64,000 nucleotides of DNA from an uncultured Eubacteriales bacterium (lineage in GTDB: Bacteria > Bacillota > Clostridia > Christensenellales > UBA1242), in NCBI GenBank assembly GCA_948695535.1, contig CAPRTS010000003.1, forward strand, positions 49,624-113,623, in the 5' to 3' direction. The translations under genes were made by a program, and so were the position numbers. Below are positions 35,670 to 44,266 of the stretch, piece by piece. Within the stretch, counting starts at the first letter, position 1, and each line of letters opens with the position of its first letter. The notes beneath the pieces are model-generated. The model ran no database searches and was not told where the DNA came from. It was given only the letters and a program-made list of their open reading frames with translations.

Positions 35670-37745
35670 ATGAAACTGGTAATTATTGAAGGTATCGGTA
35701 AAAAAGACACCATCAAAAAGTATTTGGGTAATGGCTACCAAGTTATGGCCACTGGGGGGCACTTCCGTGATTTGCGTAAAAATAATTTGTCGGTGGACGT
35801 CGAACATGATTATGAACCACAATACGTGATTTCGACGGACAAGAAAGACGTCGTAAAAGCCTTGAAAGAGGCCGCCAGTAAAGCTGACAGTGTTTTATTA
35901 GCAACTGACCCGGATCGCGAAGGCGAAGCCATAGCGTACCATTTAGCCTATATTTTGGGGTTGGATACTGCGGCACCGAACCGTATTGAATTTAATGAAA
36001 TAACTAAGCAGGCAATTAATAAGGCACTGACCAAGCCACGTGCAATTGACATGAATTTGGTTTATGCTCAACAAGCGCGTCGCGTTCTTGACCGCTTAGT
36101 AGGCTATAAATTATCACCTGTGTTGTCGAAAAAAATTAAATCGGGTCTATCGGCGGGACGCGTACAAAGCGTTACCTTGAAATTAGTGGTTGAACGCGAA
36201 CGGGAGATCCAAAATTTTAAGCCAGAAGAATATTGGGATTTCTTTGCGCATTTAGCAAAAGACAAAATCAACTTCCGGGCGGCTTTGCACTACGGGCCAG
36301 ATGGTAAACGGCTTAAACCCACCAATGCCACCCAGGTTCAACAAATTGTCGCGGCCTTAAACGGGGCAGAATACCGTGTGCAGGACTTGAAAAAAACTAT
36401 CACTAAACGTCACGCGCCGGCACCATTTACGACCAGTTCTATGCAGCAAGACGCGGGTTCTAAACTGGGTATGTCCTTGAAACGTATAACGGCAGCAGCA
36501 CAAACATTGTATCAAGGGGTGAACATGGGGCAGCGAGGCATGATGGCCTTGGTTACATATATCCGTACTGATAGTGTACGTGTGTCTGCCGAAGCCCAAA
36601 CGGCGGCAAAGAATTTTATTGTGGAAAAGTTTGGGGCGAACTTTGTCCCCGAAACCCCCAACTTTTATAAAACTAAAAAATCGGCACAAGATGCTCACGA
36701 AGCTATTCGTCCCACTCATTTGGAAATTAGCCCTGACGAAGCGGACAAATACTGTAAGCCCGATGAAGCTAAACTTTATCGATTGATTTACAATCGGTTT
36801 ATTGCTTCCCAAATGGCAGAAGCAACTTTTGACAGTGTCCGCGTAGACATAATTGCTAACGGTTATACTTTTCGAGTTACCGGTCGCACACCGATCTTTG
36901 ACGGTTGGCTTGCCGTTTATGGTGGCACGAAAAGCAAAGATGAAAATGATAAAGAAAAAGACAAAGAGGCTGACGAAGACGGAGCCAATGCGGGCGTTTT
37001 GCCGACCATGAACATTGGTGATGTTTTGAATTTTATTAAACTAGAATACTTACAGAAATTTACCCAGCCGCCGGCTCGTTATACGGAAGCAACCTTAGTC
37101 AAGACGATGGAAGAAAAAGGTATTGGTCGGCCTGCGACTTATACGCCAACTGTCGCCACTTTATTTGCCCGCCTTTACATAGAAAAAGATGGTAAGGCGT
37201 TAAAGCCGACTGAGTTAGGTTGCATCGTCGTAGATTGGTTGGTTAAATATTTCCCTGACATTATGAACACGGGATTTACCGCTGATATGGAAGATAAATT
37301 AGATGACATTGCCGCAAACGGCTTAGAATGGGTTAGAGTCGTTGATGACTTCTATCGGCCTTTTATTCAGGTTGTTGATGAAGTGCGCGAAACTGGTGAA
37401 GAAAATCGCATTAAACCGCAAGAAAGTGACGAAGTTTGCCCCAAATGTGGTCGTGTCATGTTAATTCGCGAAGGGCGTTTTGGTAAGTTCTTGGCGTGCA
37501 GTGGTTACCCTGATTGCAAAACAACGAAACCGTTTGCTAAACCGGTATGCAAGTGTCCCAAGTGTGGTGGTGATATTTATAAACGGCGCAGTAAAAAAGG
37601 TAAGATTTTTTATGGTTGTTCGGGCTATCCAAATTGTGATTTTGTTGCCTTCGATGAACCAACTGGTGAATTGTGTCCGAAGTGTAAAAGTCCTTTGGTG
37701 AAAGTTAAAGACGTGGTAAAATGCAGTAACCGGAATTGTCAATAA
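35670..37745 (+). CDS. topA: DNA topoisomerase I
   Basis: A 691-residue type IA topoisomerase that relaxes negative supercoils. The TOPRIM domain has the catalytic Glu in LVIIEGIGKKDTIKKYLG and DPDREGEAIAYHL. The usual ESPAK motif is altered to EGIGK. Next come SAGRVQSVTLKLV and the active tyrosine in VTYIRTDSVRVS (about residue 295). An acidic insertion (KDENDKEKDKEADED) sits near 430. Three C-terminal zinc ribbons follow: CPKCGR to DC, CPKCGG to NC, CPKCKS to NC. AGGAG precedes the ATG. Confidence 0.96.
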   Translation: MKLVIIEGIGKKDTIKKYLGNGYQVMATGGHFRDLRKNNLSVDVEHDYEPQYVISTDKKDVVKALKEAASKADSVLLATDPDREGEAIAYHLAYILGLDTAAPNRIEFNEITKQAINKALTKPRAIDMNLVYAQQARRVLDRLVGYKLSPVLSKKIKSGLSAGRVQSVTLKLVVEREREIQNFKPEEYWDFFAHLAKDKINFRAALHYGPDGKRLKPTNATQVQQIVAALNGAEYRVQDLKKTITKRHAPAPFTTSSMQQDAGSKLGMSLKRITAAAQTLYQGVNMGQRGMMALVTYIRTDSVRVSAEAQTAAKNFIVEKFGANFVPETPNFYKTKKSAQDAHEAIRPTHLEISPDEADKYCKPDEAKLYRLIYNRFIASQMAEATFDSVRVDIIANGYTFRVTGRTPIFDGWLAVYGGTKSKDENDKEKDKEADEDGANAGVLPTMNIGDVLNFIKLEYLQKFTQPPARYTEATLVKTMEEKGIGRPATYTPTVATLFARLYIEKDGKALKPTELGCIVVDWLVKYFPDIMNTGFTADMEDKLDDIAANGLEWVRVVDDFYRPFIQVVDEVRETGEENRIKPQESDEVCPKCGRVMLIREGRFGKFLACSGYPDCKTTKPFAKPVCKCPKCGGDIYKRRSKKGKIFYGCSGYPNCDFVAFDEPTGELCPKCKSPLVKVKDVVKCSNRNCQ

Positions 37746-37755
37746 GGAGGTAATA

Positions 37756-38289
37756 ATGGATTTACGTGGAACAACAATCATTGCGGTAAAACGCGATAAC
37801 AAAACGGTCATTGCGGGTGATGGGCAAGTCACGATGGGTGAATCAGTGATTATGAAAGGTAACGCTATTAAGGTGCGTCGTATGTATAATGACAAAGTTG
37901 TGGTCGGTTTCGCGGGCTCAGTCGCGGACGCTTTTACTTTGTCGAATAAATTTGAAGAGATGTTGCAAAAATATTCGGGTAACTTAATGCGTTCAGCGGT
38001 AGAATTGGCGCAAACATGGCGTACCGATCGTAGTCTGGGTAAATTGGAAGCAATGATGATTGTGGCGGATAAAGAGCGTGTTTTGTTGATCAGTGGCGAT
38101 GGTAATGTTATTGAACCAGATGGTGGCGTGATGGCCATTGGCAGTGGCGGCAATTACGCCTTGGCGGCCGCCAAAGCTTTGTTGAAAAATACTAAAATGT
38201 CGGCTAAGGAAATTGCGGTTGAAGCGATGAGTATTGCCAGTGAAATTTGTATTTTTACGAACCACAATTTAACCGTGGAAGAAATATGA
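37756..38289 (+). CDS. hslV: HslV (ClpQ) peptidase subunit
   Basis: A 177-residue threonine peptidase that forms the double hexamer proteolytic core with HslU. The catalytic Thr follows a short prosequence, MDLRG, before TTIIAVKR. Conserved are IAGDGQVTMG, IKVRRMYNDKVVVGFAGSVADAF, WRTDRSLGKLEAM and IAIGSGGNYA. A strong AAGGAGG ribosome site is present. Downstream is a terminator, and hslU lies 1.8 kb away behind its own promoter, which is unusual. Confidence 0.95.
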   Translation: MDLRGTTIIAVKRDNKTVIAGDGQVTMGESVIMKGNAIKVRRMYNDKVVVGFAGSVADAFTLSNKFEEMLQKYSGNLMRSAVELAQTWRTDRSLGKLEAMMIVADKERVLLISGDGNVIEPDGGVMAIGSGGNYALAAAKALLKNTKMSAKEIAVEAMSIASEICIFTNHNLTVEEI

Positions 38290-38394
38290 CCAATTCACGT
38301 GTTCAAGGTAGAGTACTGGTTTGCCAGTGACGAATTTTGGCTAGCAATATTGCGGTTACGTAGGCAATTATTTTTTCCTATAATGTCATACAAT

Positions 38395-38428
38395 AAAACG
38401 GAACTAACTATCAGTCGGTTCCGTTTTT
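38395..38428. terminator. Bidirectional terminator between hslV and the minus-strand gene
   Basis: AAAACGGAAC (38395-38404) pairs with GTTCCGTTTT (38418-38427). T runs occur on both strands, so it can end transcripts of hslV and of the gene on the other strand. Confidence 0.8.
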
Positions 38429-38442
38429 GGTTGGTTCAAGTT

Positions 38443-39882
38443 TTACGACACTTGGGCTTGTTTCTTTAATTCTTTTTGGCGCAGTTTATCACGGCGTACC
38501 AAGGCGCGAGCAATTTTTTTGTAGTCTTTCAAGATGGCGTTTTCTAATTGTTCAATACTTAATTTTTGTTTAACCGTATTGACGAAACAGATATAGATTG
38601 CTTCCCATGGTGTTGGAAAACCCATTTCGGCTAAGGCTGGATAACGATCAATAAAACGGTCTTGAACATCAAGATCAGCCAAATAGTCAGTTATGTTTTG
38701 CTCGTTATAAGCAACGGGAATTTCAAAGGGAACACGGGTAAAGACATCTTTGAAATTGTCGTTATTTAATAAGTAATTATTATAAACTAAAATCATCACA
38801 TTATCCCAGTCTTCGCGGTTAGACAAGTTTAGGATGAAATCTTTTTTGTATTTCTTGCGGTAAATTGGGTGCAAGGTTTCACTGACGCGGGCCAGCGGTA
38901 CACCTTGTTCGACGGCGGTGGTGAAGTCGCGGTATAATTCGGGGTGGGTAATGAATTTTTCGACATCGATTAGGTAGGTGCAAAATTTGTACAAACGCCC
39001 TTTGGTCATTGACATGGTGTATTCGGGTAATTCAGTAACTTTATTGGTGGCAAATTTATTGTAGGGGGCAATGCCACATTTGTCCTTATAAATGTTACGG
39101 TTCAAGACGAAACACGCCGCGGTTTCAATAAAGTAACGCTGCAAATACTTCTCTAAATTACTTTGCTGTAATAAAGCTTTCTTCTCGGCGGCTCGTTGCC
39201 TTTTGGCTTCGGCGTTGGCGGCGGTAATACGAATTACGGTTTCGGCTTCATTGGCTAAATTAGACATCATGGGCGTCGTCGATTGGTCAGGTTGTGGGAC
39301 GGGTTCAGTGACGGGATTAGTCTCTGGTTGGGAAGAAGTATCAGTCCATTCAGTCCAATTGTTATCTAAACGAGAATGCAATTCACGTTGCCGAAACAAT
39401 TCGCCTTGGGTAGTTGTTTGCAACGCAGTTTCATCGTAATCGGGCTCTGTTTCAGTAAGCGGTATAATAGTTGCTGGGGTTGCATCAATTACTTTTTCGC
39501 GTTCGGCTTTAATAATGTCGTCCAATTGCATGGCAATTTCGGGTTCAGTAGCGTAGCCGTCGTACAAAGCTTCCAAATCTTCTGCTTCGTTGTCCTCGTA
39601 ATTTTGTTTGTTCATTAGTATCAAATTCTCCTTTTTTGTGATTACTGTTGTCACGTTACCATTTGAAGGTTTGTGACCGTTGGTTTGTAAGTTAATTTCG
39701 GCCTTACCTTTGTCAAAGAAAACTTGGTAAATAATGTAGGCAATCGTGGGCAAAGCGAAAACTATGCCGATAAAGAAAAATAGTGGTTGCTTAGTGGGGA
39801 TACCAACTATTGATAATACAATACCAATAACGCACAAAACAACCGCTATCCAGACCATGTTCTTTCTGATAAAGTCTAACAT
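38443..39882 (-). CDS. Membrane protein of unknown function inserted between hslV and hslU
   Basis: A 479-residue protein with no recognised family. Two membrane helices near the N-terminus (VWIAVVLCVIGIVLSIVG and FFFIGIVFALPTIAYIIYQV) are followed by a long acidic, Pro/Thr-rich linker (about 90-225). A folded, aromatic-rich C-terminal domain (about 240-470) is probably cytoplasmic. GGGGGA precedes ATG 39882. The gene runs opposite to hslV and hslU and separates them. About 250 nt of AT-rich sequence separates it from hslU. Confidence 0.75.
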   Translation of the reverse strand: MLDFIRKNMVWIAVVLCVIGIVLSIVGIPTKQPLFFFIGIVFALPTIAYIIYQVFFDKGKAEINLQTNGHKPSNGNVTTVITKKENLILMNKQNYEDNEAEDLEALYDGYATEPEIAMQLDDIIKAEREKVIDATPATIIPLTETEPDYDETALQTTTQGELFRQRELHSRLDNNWTEWTDTSSQPETNPVTEPVPQPDQSTTPMMSNLANEAETVIRITAANAEAKRQRAAEKKALLQQSNLEKYLQRYFIETAACFVLNRNIYKDKCGIAPYNKFATNKVTELPEYTMSMTKGRLYKFCTYLIDVEKFITHPELYRDFTTAVEQGVPLARVSETLHPIYRKKYKKDFILNLSNREDWDNVMILVYNNYLLNNDNFKDVFTRVPFEIPVAYNEQNITDYLADLDVQDRFIDRYPALAEMGFPTPWEAIYICFVNTVKQKLSIEQLENAILKDYKKIARALVRRDKLRQKELKKQAQVS

Positions 39883-40097
39883 ATTTCCCCCAATTATCGA
39901 TTAACCGCCCAAGTGCCGTTAACCATAATCATATATATAGTATAATAATTGTCACATTTTGTAAAATGCTATCTACTCTTGTCGAATGCTGTGGTAGCTT
40001 GCATACAACAGCAGTTGTTACTTGGCATTAGACGGACTGTTTCAATACTTACCCAAAGCATACTAATCTGTCGTATACAATATAGTTTAGTAAATAC

Positions 40098-40126
40098 TTG
40101 CCGAAATTGGGTAAAAGCGGTAATAT
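40098..40126 (+). promoter_or_regulatory. hslU promoter (predicted leaderless)
   Basis: TTGCCG (40098-40103), 17 nt, TAATAT (40121-40126), then exactly 6 nt to ATG 40133. With usual spacing the A of the ATG is +1. No ribosome-binding sequence exists. Confidence 0.55.
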
Positions 40127-40132
40127 AGCAAT

Positions 40133-41458
40133 ATGGACATTTTTCCTAAACAAACAGTGGAACAATTAGATCGTTTTGTAATCGGTCAAACCGAAGCTAA
40201 ACGGGCGGTAGCAATTGCTTTGCGTAATCGCTATCGTCGTTCACAATTGGCCAAAGCAGTGGCTGACGAAATTACGCCCAAAAATATCATAATGAAAGGG
40301 CCAACGGGGGTTGGTAAGACCGAAATTGCTCGTCGTTTGGCAAAATTAGTGGGTGCACCTTTTATTAAAGTCGAGGCCACTAAGTACACCGAAGTCGGTT
40401 ATGTTGGCCGCGATGTTGAAAGTATGATTCGGGATTTGGTTGAAGTTGCTATTCGCATGGCCAAAGATAAAAAATTTGCCGAAGTCCGCAAAAAAGCAGA
40501 AACCACGGTAGAACGTAAGATTGTGAACGCCGTAGTTGCCGAAAAGAAAAAAAAGGTAACCGATATGGCAGAAAGTTTGTTGTACGAACAATCACTGGCG
40601 GAATACCGTGATGGGAAATTAGAAAACTTTACGATTGAATTGGAAGTTGTTCGCGAGATGAAACCCGTTATTGATATTCCAATGGGTGTGGGAGTAGGTA
40701 TTGAAATTGGCTCTATTTTTGATAAAGTTGCCCCGGGTATGTTCCCAAAACAAAATAAGAAAAAAACAATGACCGTGGCGGCGGCTCGCGAAATGCTGTT
40801 GGAAGAAGAAAGTGACAAATTGATTGACAAAGACGCCATTAATGCCGAGGGGATCGCTATGGCGGAACAAAACGGTATTATCTTTATTGACGAAATTGAT
40901 AAAATTGGTGCCACGGGAGGTGGCAATGGTCCCGAAGTTAGCCGTGAAGGTGTGCAACGCGATATTTTGCCAATTGTTGAGGGCTGTACTGTGCAAACTA
41001 AATACGGCATGGTAAAAACAGACTACATTTTGTTTATCGCGGCAGGGGCTTTTCACATCAGTAAAATTAGCGACTTGATACCTGAATTACAAGGTCGTTT
41101 CCCAATTCGTGTTGAATTAACGTCTTTGAACAAAGATGATTTCTATAAAATTTTAACGCAACCCGATAACGCAATTACTAAACAGTACCAAGAATTATTA
41201 GCGGTGGATAATGTGGAATTACAATTTGACAAGGAAGCGTTAATGTTAGTGGCCGAGTTAGCGGAACGGGAAAATGACAGTAGTGAAAATTTAGGGGCAC
41301 GCCGTTTGCATTCCATCATGGAACAAGTGCTGGAAGACATCTCTTTTAATGCTGGTACTAAAAAAATCAAAGAAACAGTTGTTGTCGATAAGGCCTACGT
41401 TGAAAAGAAAATGAAACAAACCATTAAGCAAACGGATTTGCACAAATTTGTTTTATGA
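40133..41458 (+). CDS. hslU: HslU (ClpY) ATPase subunit
   Basis: A 441-residue AAA+ unfoldase that feeds HslV. Walker A is GPTGVGKTEIARRL (about residues 60-70), followed by the KVEATKYTEVGYVGRDVESMIRDL pore-loop region (split around 83-105). A helical I-domain spans about 110-230. Walker B is IIFIDEIDKIG. LQGRFPIRVEL is the sensor region. The C-terminus LHKFVL is the tail that inserts into HslV. Length is normal. Its end overlaps the convergent aspartokinase by 6 bases. Confidence 0.96.
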   Translation: MDIFPKQTVEQLDRFVIGQTEAKRAVAIALRNRYRRSQLAKAVADEITPKNIIMKGPTGVGKTEIARRLAKLVGAPFIKVEATKYTEVGYVGRDVESMIRDLVEVAIRMAKDKKFAEVRKKAETTVERKIVNAVVAEKKKKVTDMAESLLYEQSLAEYRDGKLENFTIELEVVREMKPVIDIPMGVGVGIEIGSIFDKVAPGMFPKQNKKKTMTVAAAREMLLEEESDKLIDKDAINAEGIAMAEQNGIIFIDEIDKIGATGGGNGPEVSREGVQRDILPIVEGCTVQTKYGMVKTDYILFIAAGAFHISKISDLIPELQGRFPIRVELTSLNKDDFYKILTQPDNAITKQYQELLAVDNVELQFDKEALMLVAELAERENDSSENLGARRLHSIMEQVLEDISFNAGTKKIKETVVVDKAYVEKKMKQTIKQTDLHKFVL

Positions 41459-42445
41459 GCCTTTTAACAAACTTAAATGCAACTTTTGAATATCGCTAAC
41501 CAAAGTGGTCTGGGTAGAGTTGATTTTTTGCACGGTGGGGGAACTGCCGTGTTTTTTTTGTACCAAAATAATTTGGTTGTCACGATGGGTTAAACAGAAA
41601 AAATTTGGTTGACAGTTGCGACAGCGAGGGCTGTGGACTTCGGTGTAAATTTGATCGGGGCAAAAGGTGTTGTCAACGCGTAAAGGCACACGGTAAGCCG
41701 CCAGCAATGCGGACACATTTTCGTGAATGATACCGGCACCATTATGGGTAAGAATGTCTAAGGTCTCAAAATCTAAACAGTCAATGGTTCGTGTATCGTA
41801 AACCAAACGGGGATCAGCGGTTTGAATACCGTTAGTATCAGTGTAGTTTTTGTAAAGCGTGGCGTGTAATAAGACGGCTAAGATTGCTCCGGTGTAATCG
41901 CTACCACCACGACTGAACAAAGCAGTGTGACCGTCGCGTTGTCCGTAAAAGCCACCAATTACCAAGGGCATTTTTCGTTTAAGTTTGTGGCGTTTTATTT
42001 GTTGGCGAGTAGCGGCCAAATCAATGGTGCTGTCGGGCTTGATAACCAAAATATCTTGAGCATCGATAAAATTGTAACCAAGATATAACGCAAATAACTG
42101 AGCCGTTAAGTATTCACCACGCGAGACAATAAAATTATAATCGTCAAGGTTGTTGCCAATGGCGTTTTGGGTATGATATAAAACCGCTTGGAATTGGCGG
42201 TATTGTGCGGGGGTTAAAAGTTGGCTGGCGATGTCGTCAAAACGTTGGATAATGCGTGGTAAGCCGTTGTCGCCATGTGCCACTTTGATTAAATCGTCGG
42301 TGACCTTGGTGTCATATATGCCATATTTACCGGGTGCTGAAACAACAATAACTTTATGTTGGGGCGAACTTTCGACAATAGTGCGACATAAACGCATATT
42401 CGCTGCCGTGGCCAAAGACGATCCGCCAAATTTGACTATTTCCAC
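41453..42445 (-). CDS. Aspartokinase with shortened regulatory domain, likely dipicolinate-linked
   Basis: An aspartate kinase of 330 residues, the first step toward lysine, diaminopimelate and dipicolinate. GTG 42445 gives VEIVKFGGSSLATAANM, the kinase opening. FSRGGSDYTGAILA holds the substrate site. YTDTNGIQTADPRLV is the nucleotide-binding motif. The C-terminal ACT part is reduced to about 50 residues instead of the usual two ACT domains. In Bacillus the dipicolinate operon carries its own aspartokinase (dapG); here the gene is divergent from the dipicolinate synthase gene with 21 nt between starts. TATGAT ends 6 nt before the GTG. Confidence 0.88.
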   Translation of the reverse strand: MEIVKFGGSSLATAANMRLCRTIVESSPQHKVIVVSAPGKYGIYDTKVTDDLIKVAHGDNGLPRIIQRFDDIASQLLTPAQYRQFQAVLYHTQNAIGNNLDDYNFIVSRGEYLTAQLFALYLGYNFIDAQDILVIKPDSTIDLAATRQQIKRHKLKRKMPLVIGGFYGQRDGHTALFSRGGSDYTGAILAVLLHATLYKNYTDTNGIQTADPRLVYDTRTIDCLDFETLDILTHNGAGIIHENVSALLAAYRVPLRVDNTFCPDQIYTEVHSPRCRNCQPNFFCLTHRDNQIILVQKKHGSSPTVQKINSTQTTLVSDIQKLHLSLLKGS

Positions 42446-42466
42446 AATTATATCATATTCATAATT

Positions 42467-43765
42467 ATGGAATATGTTTTTAAGGTTAACCAAAGCAGTA
42501 CGGATTCACGTGTCGCCGCTTTAACAGCAATCTGGACTAGTAAAGGCTATACGGTCTTGGATTGGCGTGAACCGACCGAACAGAAAGCCGTTTTTTTTAT
42601 CGAGCCGCGTTGTGAATTTGACGTCACACTTTTTAAAACAGCGGTAATTGGCAGTGTGGTCATTGGCTACCAACCCACAATGGCGGGGGTTACTTATTAC
42701 AGTTTGAACGATGATGAACAATTTGTGCGCACGAATAATAACCTGACCGCGTTAGCGTTACGGCAAATCATTGACCAAAATTATCACGGTAAACAAAAGA
42801 AAATGTTGGTTTGCGGTTGGGGCAAGTTGGCAGGGGAAATTGCCAAGGTTTTTCAAGATTGGGAACTTTCAGTTTTAAATTTTAATTGTCACAAAGTACC
42901 CGAGTTAAAAGACCAATACGACCGACGTGCTTATTTTGAAACAGCACCATTTGAAAATTTCCCGATCATCGTTAATACCATCCCCAAAGAATTGCTAAAA
43001 CCAGTGGCTTGGCGTAAACGGCGCACACCCCAGACTATTTATGATTTGGCGTCCGCACCGTACGGCTTTGATTGGGTAGGGGTTAACCGAGCCGACTATG
43101 ATTACCAAATACTGCCGGGATTGCCAGGAAAATATTATCCGCAAGCCGCTGCGGAAGCCGTAGCCGACAGTATCGAACGTTATTTGCAAGCCCTTACCAA
43201 ACCTAGCATCGTGTTGGGCATTACCGGCAGTGCGTGTAGTTATTTGAAGTTATTGCCAATTCTGAAAGAAATGGCCAAGGAATTTGAAATTATCCCTGTC
43301 ATTTCGCCTAACGCTAACCAACCTAATCGCTTTACCAATATTGAAGATTTCAAGCAACAAATTCGCACAATTACTGGTCATAACATCATCACCAACATTG
43401 CCGGCGCAGAAACTTTGTCCAGTAATCGCCGTTTGTGTGCCAGTGTGATTTTCCCAGCTACCGGTAACACAATGGGTAAATTAGCCAATGGAATTATTGA
43501 TACCTGCGTTTTAATGGCCGCTAAGGCCTTACTGCGCAACGGTAAGCCATGTATAATTGGTTTATCAACTAACGATGCATTGAGCGGCAGTGCGGAAAAC
43601 ATCGGGCGCTTATTGAATCGTAAGCATATTTATTTTGTTCCCTTTGGTCAAGATGATGTGGTTGCTAAGCCTTACTCGTGCGTCTGTGATTTTACTAAAA
43701 TTAACGCCACCATTTGGGCAGCCTTAAAAGGCCGACAACTGCAACCAATTTTGCTGCGTGATTAG
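42467..43765 (+). CDS. Dipicolinate synthase, fused subunits A and B (SpoVFA-SpoVFB)
   Basis: A 432-residue fusion. The N-terminal half (1 to about 240) is a DpaA-like Rossmann dehydrogenase (MLVCGWGKLAGEIAKVF; TPQTIYDLASAPYGFDW). The C-terminal half (about 245-432) is DpaB, the flavoprotein half: VLGITGSACSYLK, SVIFPATGNTMGKLANGI, MAAKALLRNGKPCIIGLSTND, HIYFVPFGQDD. Together they convert dihydrodipicolinate to dipicolinic acid in the mother cell, giving spore heat resistance. In Bacillus and most relatives these are two genes. No stop or frame change interrupts the join. Confidence 0.9.
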   Translation: MEYVFKVNQSSTDSRVAALTAIWTSKGYTVLDWREPTEQKAVFFIEPRCEFDVTLFKTAVIGSVVIGYQPTMAGVTYYSLNDDEQFVRTNNNLTALALRQIIDQNYHGKQKKMLVCGWGKLAGEIAKVFQDWELSVLNFNCHKVPELKDQYDRRAYFETAPFENFPIIVNTIPKELLKPVAWRKRRTPQTIYDLASAPYGFDWVGVNRADYDYQILPGLPGKYYPQAAAEAVADSIERYLQALTKPSIVLGITGSACSYLKLLPILKEMAKEFEIIPVISPNANQPNRFTNIEDFKQQIRTITGHNIITNIAGAETLSSNRRLCASVIFPATGNTMGKLANGIIDTCVLMAAKALLRNGKPCIIGLSTNDALSGSAENIGRLLNRKHIYFVPFGQDDVVAKPYSCVCDFTKINATIWAALKGRQLQPILLRD

Positions 43766-44070
43766 CAATAACAGGCGTTAAGTTTTTCTTGCAGTACTGC
43801 CAGTGGCTTTACGCCGACGATTGACGTCAATACTTGTCCGTCTTTGAGACATAATAATGTAGGTAACGAAACAATATGGTAACGGTGGATTAAAGCCAGG
43901 TTGGCGTCGGCGTTTACACGAATAAAACGTAACTTTGTATTTTGACGCACCAAGTCATTGATGACTGGTTCGGCCATACGGCAATTGAAACAACCACGGC
44001 CATAAAATTCAACGACGATTTTACCGCGGGCAGTAACTTTATCAAAATTTAGCGTGTTAACATCTTCCAT
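43762..44070 (-). CDS. Thioredoxin-fold protein with CFNC active site
   Basis: A 102-residue thioredoxin. The active site reads FYGRGCFNCRMAEP, CFNC instead of the usual CGPC. The cis-proline is in IVSLPTLLCLKDG. CFNC may shift redox potential, so a specialised partner is possible. The gene is convergent with the dipicolinate synthase and their ends overlap by 4 bases. ATG 44070 has TAAAAT 6 nt upstream and no ribosome site. Confidence 0.88.
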   Translation of the reverse strand: MEDVNTLNFDKVTARGKIVVEFYGRGCFNCRMAEPVINDLVRQNTKLRFIRVNADANLALIHRYHIVSLPTLLCLKDGQVLTSIVGVKPLAVLQEKLNACYC

Positions 44071-44161
44071 ATATATATTTTATTTTGTAAAGTGCGATCT
44101 CGCGACAAAGTAGCGGTTTAAGGCTTTACATTTATTGTCATTGTTATATACTGTAAATAGC

Positions 44162-44238
44162 GTTTCCGTAGCTCAGTTGGATAGAGCATCGCCCTTCTAA
44201 GGCGAGGGTCCCGTGTTCGAGCCACGGCGGAAACACCA
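44162..44238 (+). tRNA. tRNA-Arg (anticodon TCT)
   Basis: A complete cloverleaf: acceptor GTTTCCG / CGGAAAC, D arm GCTC / GAGC, anticodon stem TCGCC / GGCGA with loop CTTCTAA, T arm CCGTG / CACGG with TTCGAGC. The anticodon TCT reads AGA (and AGG). The 3' CCA is encoded (44236-44238). No integrase lies nearby, so it is not evidently an attachment site. Confidence 0.97.
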
Positions 44239-44266
44239 AATATAAAGTAAGATTTTCGTTGTTTAA

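Noticed and set aside
38290..38394. A small RNA gene before the hslV terminator (TTACGT-17-TATAAT at 38356-38384)
   Set aside because: The putative transcript would be almost only the terminator hairpin; no independent support.
44162..44238. tRNA-Arg as an integration site of a mobile element
   Set aside because: No integrase, no direct repeat of the tRNA 3' end, and flanking genes are ordinary.
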